NCBI RefSeq assembly: GCF_000696575.1
Contig: NZ_JMSQ01000012.1
Coordinates: forward strand, 1 to 33,226
Length of the DNA stretch: 33,226 nucleotides
Direction of reading: 5' to 3'
From: Siccibacter colletis
Lineage (GTDB): Bacteria; Pseudomonadota; Gammaproteobacteria; Enterobacterales; Enterobacteriaceae
Of the stretch, positions 27,476 to 33,226 are shown in pieces. Both the position numbers and the translations under genes were made by a program. Below the pieces are notes generated by a model. It did no database searches. It was not told the DNA's origin and worked only from the letters and a program-made list of their open reading frames with translations. Within the stretch, counting starts at the first letter, position 1. The number at the start of each line of letters is the position of its first letter.

Positions 27476-28018
27476 TTACAGACGTTCGATCTGAACAGTC
27501 AGAGAGCCCTGAACATCACCTGCGCTCACTTCCTGGTTTGTCAGTTTCACCAGGCTCAGACGGAGGTTATAACCAGTGGTAGTCGCAGGTACGGTGTCTT
27601 CATTGATTTTTAAAGACGTACCGTCAATGTTGTACAGGCCAATACCTACGCCTTTCGCCGCGTTCTCAATGTTGGCACTGTTAGCAAGTGTGCTGCCGTC
27701 TACGCTATCAGCGGTACCCAGGAATTTATAAGCCAGCTTGCCCTGATTCAGCATAGCCTGGCAGTTGGTATCACCTTTGGTGCTGATCCGTACTTCTTTG
27801 AAGTTAGTCGGTGTCTGGCCAGCTTGAACCATAGTGGAAATATCTTCGCTCAGAGCTACAGTAGTATCTGATAAATCAACCATGCAGACAGACTCGTTTG
27901 CGGTAACAGTACCGGTAACAGACAGTGTTGCAGAGATGTCATTCGGATTTACTTCTGCCTGAGCAGCGCCAACCATGAACAGTGCGGAGACAGCCATACC
28001 TAATACGGTCTTTTTCAT
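27476..28018 (-). CDS. Fimbrial pilin subunit B, possible major subunit
   Basis: This 180-residue pilin has a signal peptide ending GAAQA before EVNPND, cysteines at about 45 and 86, KFLGTADSVDGSTLAN, the core AAKGVGIGLYN and the C-terminus VQIERL. The ATG at 28018 (MKKTV) is preceded by AAGGA at 8-nt spacing; an in-frame start 16 codons upstream has no signal-peptide logic. It lies 107 bp after the adhesin gene and is followed by the strongest hairpin in the cluster, a pattern often seen for abundant major pilins. Major-subunit status is inference; pilin A is the other candidate. Confidence 0.88.
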   Translation of the reverse strand: MKKTVLGMAVSALFMVGAAQAEVNPNDISATLSVTGTVTANESVCMVDLSDTTVALSEDISTMVQAGQTPTNFKEVRISTKGDTNCQAMLNQGKLAYKFLGTADSVDGSTLANSANIENAAKGVGIGLYNIDGTSLKINEDTVPATTTGYNLRLSLVKLTNQEVSAGDVQGSLTVQIERL

Positions 28019-28125
28019 AATAAATATCCTTATAATTTCTTTGAATGTGAAATAGGCGAAGCGCACTCCCTCTTAAAGATTAAAGAGTAATTACACTTCC
28101 GTATTTCTTTTTTATTTATAAATAG

Positions 28126-29112
28126 TTAAAGGTAATTAATGCGTAATGTTATTTGCGCTTTTACGTTTCCCTTCGTAACCTTTTCCTTTGTTTTGGCATA
28201 GCGCACCGCAAGCGGTACGGCAAAGCCGCTTTGCTGTTGGGGCAGCGTTATATCCATTGCCCTGCCGGGCTGCATAACGCTACCGTTATATAGCATCTCA
28301 ATACCGACGCCACCCGCCGGATCTTCCGGTGATACGTTTTTAAATATTGAAGGCGATTGTGAATCATTTAATCCTTCAATACTAAGGCTGGCTTTATTCG
28401 TATTCAGACAAAGCAGATTTACACCCACCGGATAAAGTTTTTTAGATGTATTGCTCGCCAACGCCGCAGCATCAATGGGCGGCAGAGTAATCTGTGGATT
28501 CGGCACCAGAATCGTACAGTGAGCTTTGTCAGCCAGTACCGTTAACGCCAGACTAACCACCAGCGAATTATCATTAAGCGACAGCAGCGACGGCAGCCGT
28601 AAATTCAACATACCGCTCTCAAGCGCTCCCGTTTTCACCATCTCCAGCCGCAGCCGGATATCATCCGTCGTGAGCGCGGCCCGAGTGAGATCCACAACCG
28701 GGGCGATGAACGGCATAACCCACTCTTTGCGCGGCCGACCCGCTTTTTCATAAATAATGGTCACGCGCAGCCCTAAACCCGGTAACGACGTGGCAAAAGT
28801 ATTGAACCCGCTTTGCCTGGCCGTGATGCGCCCCTTGAGGTTTTTTCTGAGCTGTTCAACGCAGGCGTCGGTAATATCACGATGCGTTCCTGTCAACTGC
28901 GCCAGAGACGCCTCTTTTTTATACAGTACACTGCCAACCGGGGCGGAAATCGCATTCGATGGCATCTGGACGGTTAAGGGCACCGTCAGGTTAAGCGGCT
29001 CCCTATGCGGCGACGGCAAACACGCTGCCGCCGTCGCGGTCGCAAACGCTCCCTGCGTCACAATGAGAAACAGCGCAATTTTTGTCAGATAAACGATACG
29101 TTGTTTGCTCAT
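28126..29112 (-). CDS. Two-domain fimbrial tip adhesin candidate
   Basis: This 328-residue secreted protein has a signal peptide (about 1-29), an N-terminal domain of about 165 residues with a cysteine pair (about 31 and 84), and a C-terminal pilin-like domain with a second pair (about 199 and 235), the motif PAGGVGIEMLYNG and the ending LRINYL. Two-domain architecture and position after the usher suggest the receptor-binding tip subunit; no ligand can be inferred. I start it at the ATG 2 nt after the usher stop. A GTG at 29124 overlaps the usher and is an alternative. Confidence 0.83.
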   Translation of the reverse strand: MSKQRIVYLTKIALFLIVTQGAFATATAAACLPSPHREPLNLTVPLTVQMPSNAISAPVGSVLYKKEASLAQLTGTHRDITDACVEQLRKNLKGRITARQSGFNTFATSLPGLGLRVTIIYEKAGRPRKEWVMPFIAPVVDLTRAALTTDDIRLRLEMVKTGALESGMLNLRLPSLLSLNDNSLVVSLALTVLADKAHCTILVPNPQITLPPIDAAALASNTSKKLYPVGVNLLCLNTNKASLSIEGLNDSQSPSIFKNVSPEDPAGGVGIEMLYNGSVMQPGRAMDITLPQQQSGFAVPLAVRYAKTKEKVTKGNVKAQITLRINYL

Positions 29113-29114
29113 GG

Positions 29115-31574
29115 TTAGTGGCACTCTACGTTGATTAATTTAATCGATATTTTGTCGTTTTCTGTCGCGTTTACGCTGAACGGCGCGGAGCACTGATCGG
29201 TATCGCCCCAGTCAAATTTCACCGTTCCGGTTTCTGGTGCGGCGTTGATATATACCTGACCGTTATCCCCCACGTAATAAATAGCATCCTCACCTTCAAT
29301 GCGCGCCCGGGCACCAAACGGCAACAGGACGCCGTTGTGCTTCGCAGTAATGACCACCTTACGGCCGATAATAGGTTTAAATTCGGCCAGCACGATCGCA
29401 TCTTTTGTCGGTACAACCTGCACCGATGTGCTTTTGAAATCGAACGTTTTGTTGGCGCGGGTATCTACATTTAGCGTATTGCGGTGGTAAGCATGTAGAT
29501 CCGTGGCAAGCGCATACCCGCGCGCATCAGTGATCACGTTCTGTCCGCCGTCCAGTGGAACATGCGCTGCGCCGGGCATAGAGACCAGTGCCATGCTGCT
29601 GCTGGAGTAACGCCCGGCGGTTATACCGTGGCGGTGTACGAGTAATCCACCCGACGCGTTCCAGGAGACATACTGATTCTGATCGGCGTTATAGGTCAGG
29701 TTCAGATCGCCATACGTGCCCTGATAATCGACGCCCAGCGAACCGCTCCTGGTCTCGCCCTGCTCCGGATCCGAGGCGTAGGAAACCTGGCTATTCCAGC
29801 TCAGATCCTGCCGGTCGCCAAACTTGCCCGTCACGCCAACCTGATTCGACAGATCGCCCTTCAGGCTGGAGGTCGCGGTATAGTTCACCATTGGTTGCGC
29901 GGTTGGCAGAAGGTCGTTAAACGGAATCGAAAGCGTCATCGCCAACTGTTTATCCCACTCCGCATCGCCCTGATTACGCGCCATGCTGTAGGAGAGCGAA
30001 AAGCTCATGGTGCTGAATGATCCATTCCATCCCAGCTGCCACGTGCGCGAGATCGTATTGTCGACATTCTCAGTACGGCTCAGCGTTGCGTAGAAACTGT
30101 GTTCATCTGTCAACGTCTGGTTAACCGTCAGACTATATTCGCGACGTTTGCGTGAATCATCGAACAGGTGTTCCGCATCTGCCCAGTCGCTGAATGACAG
30201 GTATTCATGCAGATAATAGCGACTATCCAGCTGAATCTGCGTGTCGCTTTCCGGAATACTGTTGCGATACGTCAGACGCGCCATTTCCCCGGTATACTCT
30301 GGCGAGTTGTTACGACGGCTGCGGCTGCGTGTCATATCAAAGGCGATACCGCCCAGACGATGAAAATCAATGCCGAGTCCGAGACTAAGCGCCTTGTACT
30401 GCTGATGGTACTGGCTTCCGCCGTACAGCGTGGTATTAAGCGGCAACCCCCGTGATAGCGTGGCCTGAATAAGCTGCGGCCTGCGTTCAATGGCGTTAGC
30501 GCTTGAGAGATAGCGTCCTACCGTCAGGTTGTACTTTATTTGTCCGGTACGCAGCAGCTGCGGTACGCTGGCATAAGCCACGGTACTGCGCGACTCTGAG
30601 CCATCCGCTTCAGTTACAATTACGTCCAGCTTTCCACCATTCGACACGGACGACAGATCGCGAATAACAAACGGGCCCGGCGGCACAGACGTCTGGTAAA
30701 TCGTATTGCCGTTCTCTTTGATCGTAACCCGCGCGCTGCTTTTAGCGATGCCACGAATAATCGGGGCAAAGCCGGTGAGCTGATCCGGTATCATATCGTC
30801 GTCTGATGTTAACTGCGCGCCACGCACCATCAGGCCATCAAAAATATCCCCCGGTGTACTGGCATCGCCCAGAGTGAATTCGCCTTTCAGAGAATGCACG
30901 GCGGTTTCGACATAGTTAGTCAGACTCTTAAAACCGTCTTCCTGACTCAGGGTAGCGTTATTGCGGTAGCGCCAGCGCCCAATATTAATGCCGTTGGTCA
31001 GGTTGGCGAAAACGGAATCCGAACTGCCTTCACTGCGCGTAATGTTTTGCTGGCCGGAGAGCTGGTACATACTCATTAACGCAGGAATGCCCTCATCCCA
31101 CTCCTCTTCCGGAATGCCTGTGATAGTTTCATCCCGCAGAATGGTCTGTGGAATGGCGATATCCAGCGTCAGCTTAGAGAAATCAAAATTCGCCTTGATC
31201 CCCGGTACTTGCTCTTCAATAGGAAAGCAGGTGTTTTTGAGTTCATTATCTTCCGCTTTTGAGTCAACCCTGGTCATATCCACGCCCAGTTTTTCATAGG
31301 CTTTAAAAGAGAGGCAGGCAACCAGCTGCTTCTCTTTATTCGCTTCAAACCGAACGTTACTAAACATAACTGGCTTCTCGTTAACGTTGATATGTACCCG
31401 GTAGGTGCCCGGTGGTTGATATCCCTGGCTCAGCAGACTGGTATCAGCGATCGCTGCATTACCGTCCACCGCCTGCAATAATCCGGGATCGAAATATTCT
31501 CCGGCCAGCACAGCGCGGGAAAATATTACCGATGCCACAAATGAAGCGAGCCACTTAATCCTTGTGCCGCGCAT
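29115..31574 (-). CDS. Fimbrial outer membrane usher protein
   Basis: The usher is a 24-strand outer-membrane barrel that accepts chaperone-pilin complexes and secretes the growing fibre. The 819-residue protein has a signal peptide (to about residue 24), an N-terminal chaperone-binding domain starting EYFDPGLL, the barrel with a plug region (TVAYASVPQLLRTG, GRYLS), and C-terminal domains ending in a cysteine pair (DQCSAPF...VECH). An earlier pair lies near residues 87 and 116. Length is typical of FimD/PapC ushers. It starts 13 nt after the chaperone gene, with AGGG upstream. Confidence 0.95.
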   Translation of the reverse strand: MRGTRIKWLASFVASVIFSRAVLAGEYFDPGLLQAVDGNAAIADTSLLSQGYQPPGTYRVHINVNEKPVMFSNVRFEANKEKQLVACLSFKAYEKLGVDMTRVDSKAEDNELKNTCFPIEEQVPGIKANFDFSKLTLDIAIPQTILRDETITGIPEEEWDEGIPALMSMYQLSGQQNITRSEGSSDSVFANLTNGINIGRWRYRNNATLSQEDGFKSLTNYVETAVHSLKGEFTLGDASTPGDIFDGLMVRGAQLTSDDDMIPDQLTGFAPIIRGIAKSSARVTIKENGNTIYQTSVPPGPFVIRDLSSVSNGGKLDVIVTEADGSESRSTVAYASVPQLLRTGQIKYNLTVGRYLSSANAIERRPQLIQATLSRGLPLNTTLYGGSQYHQQYKALSLGLGIDFHRLGGIAFDMTRSRSRRNNSPEYTGEMARLTYRNSIPESDTQIQLDSRYYLHEYLSFSDWADAEHLFDDSRKRREYSLTVNQTLTDEHSFYATLSRTENVDNTISRTWQLGWNGSFSTMSFSLSYSMARNQGDAEWDKQLAMTLSIPFNDLLPTAQPMVNYTATSSLKGDLSNQVGVTGKFGDRQDLSWNSQVSYASDPEQGETRSGSLGVDYQGTYGDLNLTYNADQNQYVSWNASGGLLVHRHGITAGRYSSSSMALVSMPGAAHVPLDGGQNVITDARGYALATDLHAYHRNTLNVDTRANKTFDFKSTSVQVVPTKDAIVLAEFKPIIGRKVVITAKHNGVLLPFGARARIEGEDAIYYVGDNGQVYINAAPETGTVKFDWGDTDQCSAPFSVNATENDKISIKLINVECH

Positions 31575-31587
31575 AACGCCCTGTTAA

Positions 31588-32295
31588 TCAATCAAGACGT
31601 TGTGAAATAGTTTTGGACGTAACACCAAAATCATTAATCGCCTCCCACTCAACCGTGGAGCCGTTCGCCGGCGCGTGTTTGAGGTGATAAGACTTATTCC
31701 CAAACGCGGGAATGACGGTATTGTTGTCTACCACGGAAACGGGCACCGCCTCCTTATCAATGTCGATTTTGCTCAGTACCAGATTAAACGGTGAATTATT
31801 ATTGACCGTTACCGTGCTGCCGGAGTGGGTCCACTTCAGGTTTTTCACCGCTTCACCCGGATCGCCTTTCAGGCCAGATGGACGGAAGAAAAATTTGATG
31901 CGGTTGTTGATAGCCAGCACCATGCGGTTTTCAATTTTGGACTCTTCATCATTCAGACCGGGTACGCCTTTCACATCCAACCAGAACAGGCTTTCGCGAT
32001 CGGTCGGCAGGCCCTGTCCCATATAAACGATGCGAATGACATTATCGCTTTTAGGCGAAAGGCGGAATAATGGTGGCGTGACGACAAATGGTAATGATTT
32101 TTTTACCGTACTATCACCAGCATCAAGCCAGGACTGAATAAGATACGCGCGATCTTCATTACTGTGTATCGTAACGGAGGCATCGCCATCTTTTTCATTA
32201 TAAATAAGGCGGTCAGCATTTAATGTTAACGCCGCCTGAGACATTCCTGACCAGAAAGTCGAAGCAAGCAGAGTCGTCAGGAGTAATTTTTTCAT
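31588..32295 (-). CDS. Periplasmic fimbrial chaperone (PapD-like)
   Basis: The chaperone folds pilins by donor-strand complementation and delivers them to the usher. The 235-residue precursor has a signal peptide ending SQA (about residue 21) before ALTLNADRLIYNE, where the conserved Arg sits, and RIKFFFRPSGL with the conserved Lys that anchors the pilin C-terminus. The family signature is LPTDRESLFWLDVKGVP. The short F1-G1 region (PPLFRLSPKSDNVIRI) suggests an FGS-type chaperone. I start at the ATG at 32295; a TTG 12 codons upstream is not signal-peptide-like. Confidence 0.94.
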   Translation of the reverse strand: MKKLLLTTLLASTFWSGMSQAALTLNADRLIYNEKDGDASVTIHSNEDRAYLIQSWLDAGDSTVKKSLPFVVTPPLFRLSPKSDNVIRIVYMGQGLPTDRESLFWLDVKGVPGLNDEESKIENRMVLAINNRIKFFFRPSGLKGDPGEAVKNLKWTHSGSTVTVNNNSPFNLVLSKIDIDKEAVPVSVVDNNTVIPAFGNKSYHLKHAPANGSTVEWEAINDFGVTSKTISQRLD

Positions 32296-32315
32296 TTTTA
32301 AATCCACAAAATCAT

Positions 32316-32372
32316 AAAGAAAAGCCTGCAAACTAAAAATTATTTATATCTATAATTAATAAATTCACAGGC
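32316..32372 (-). terminator. Candidate attenuator between pilin A and the chaperone
   Basis: On the minus strand GCCTGTGAA and TTTGCAGGC can pair (two G-U pairs) around a 31-nt AT-rich loop, followed by TTTTCTTT. The long loop makes it weaker than the other terminators, but it lies where fimbrial operons often attenuate after the first pilin. Confidence 0.45.
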
Positions 32373-32393
32373 GTAAGTAACGATTAAGGCTGT

Positions 32394-32930
32394 TTATATT
32401 TTATCAAGTTGTATTGTTAATGTAGTTTGCACTAAACCTGGCATCGGCGTTTTATTGTTAACTTTGACCATGCCGACATGAATGGCGTAATCGTCTGTCA
32501 GAGTTCGTCGCTGGCTGACATTAGGGGTAATGGCTTCACCACCAAAATCATAAAGCGCAATACCGACGCCTTGCGCTGCTGCGCTGCCCGTTTGCGTATT
32601 AGCAAAAACATTCCGATCGCTGTCATCAGCAGTGCCTAAAAAGCTGAGCGCCATGCCATCTGATGAGCAAGTTTCACGGTTGATCATTACGCGTACGCTA
32701 TCCAGCGCCTTCGCATTATCAGACGACATTGTCTGTGCAGGCAATGCTGCTATATCTTTTTGTGCAAGCTTCAGAAATGAATTGCTCAATGCAATAGTGC
32801 ATACTTCATTACTATTCTCGACCTTACCACTAATTGATAAGATTGCTGGAACATCATCCGTTGCCTGGCTTAAGCTGCTGGCTATCAATAAAAAGCAGGG
32901 TACAAAAACGGAAGCGACCTTTCTTTTCAT
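32394..32930 (-). CDS. Fimbrial pilin subunit A, first gene of the cluster
   Basis: This 178-residue pilin has a signal peptide ending SLSQA before TDDVPA, cysteines at about 44 and 88, SFLGTADDSDRNVFAN, TGSAAAQGVGIALYD and the C-terminus IQLDKI, the most divergent end of the set. A good ribosome site (AAAGGAG, 7 nt) precedes the ATG. As first gene before the chaperone and usher it is in the usual place of a major pilin, but the presence of pilin B leaves this open. Confidence 0.88.
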   Translation of the reverse strand: MKRKVASVFVPCFLLIASSLSQATDDVPAILSISGKVENSNEVCTIALSNSFLKLAQKDIAALPAQTMSSDNAKALDSVRVMINRETCSSDGMALSFLGTADDSDRNVFANTQTGSAAAQGVGIALYDFGGEAITPNVSQRRTLTDDYAIHVGMVKVNNKTPMPGLVQTTLTIQLDKI

Positions 32931-33226
32931 CTAACGTCTCCTTTCTTTTTCATAATCATCCGCTCCGCATCTGGAGCCGATGGGCATCCTTTAATCACTT
33001 CAATAAATGTAAATCTAAGTCGTATTTTATTTGTCAGGCTGCAAAGGAGGTTTCGCTAAATTAATATCGGTGAAGTATTGTGGATCGAATAACTCTTTTT
33101 TTGATTAATTGTGCGGTGGGGAAATGATATTATTTTTTAAATAATTATTTATTATGAGTTGAGTCTGTTATATACGTTTACCAGATAATATTAATTAAAC
33201 ATTTATCGGTTATTTATATATTATAA
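32931..33226. other. AT-rich leader upstream of the fimbrial cluster
   Basis: I see no gene in this 296-bp very AT-rich stretch, which should contain the promoter of the minus-strand fimbrial genes. No confident -35/-10 pair or fimS-like inverted repeat is visible. Its composition resembles H-NS-silenced fimbrial promoters (inference). The regulatory region may continue past the window edge. Confidence 0.5.

Noticed and set aside
24185-28018. The pilin repeats as a CRISPR-like or tandem DNA repeat array
   Set aside because: The repetition is at gene scale, about 550-600 bp per unit, and is mostly protein-level similarity.
32931-33226. Phase-variable invertible promoter of the fimS type
   Set aside because: I looked for short flanking inverted repeats and a recombinase gene and saw neither in the window; the region may extend beyond it.

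Overview
The window is enterobacterial chromosome (Enterobacteriaceae; Enterobacter/Klebsiella/Citrobacter-like, genus not resolved). Most proteins match E. coli K-12 gene products closely in length and sequence, and the order 5S rRNA-mobBA-yihD-srkA-dsbA-yihG-polA-spf-engB-csrC-yihI-hemN-yshB-glnGLA-typA-yihXY-dtd-fabY is the E. coli region to the right of rrnA. These identifications come from remembered family sequences, not from a search.

Layout. (1) 1-195: end of an rRNA operon with its 5S gene and terminator. (2) 288-4379: molybdenum cofactor genes mobA/mobB, yihD, the srkA-dsbA envelope-stress pair behind a CpxR-like box, and the acyltransferase yihG. (3) 4380-9600: polA with DnaA boxes upstream, Spot 42 RNA with its 15-residue ORF spfP, the GTPase gene engB, CsrC RNA and yihI. 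(4) 9601-15927: an unannotated 57-codon ORF between yihI and hemN, hemN, the small gene yshB, and the nitrogen operon glnA-glnL-glnG with a full NtrC/sigma-54/CRP control region and a candidate GlnZ RNA. (5) 15928-20776: typA, then the overlapping run yihX-yihY-dtd-fabY. (6) 20783-24029: yicH and xanP, which in E. coli lie elsewhere, so this is a synteny junction; xanP has a PurR-like operator over its -35. (7) 24150-33226: an AT-richer accessory chaperone-usher fimbrial cluster on the minus strand.

The fimbrial cluster is the most unusual part. It reads pilin A, chaperone, usher, two-domain tip-adhesin candidate, then six more pilin-like genes (B to G). All seven pilins share a signal peptide, one cysteine pair and an A-[KQ]-G-V-[GS] core, and most end in I-E-R-L. 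Strong hairpin terminators after B and F, a weaker one after A and a final one after G suggest graded expression; G sits alone behind a gap of more than 300 bp. Shared peptide blocks join different pairs of pilins, which suggests mosaic exchange. I do not recognise this as a named fimbrial operon.

How the genes work together: NtrB/NtrC (glnL/glnG) control glnA through enhancer sites upstream of a sigma-54 promoter; DsbA would form the pilin, usher and chaperone disulfides that the fimbrial system needs; Spot 42 and CsrC are global carbon regulators beside polA and yihI.
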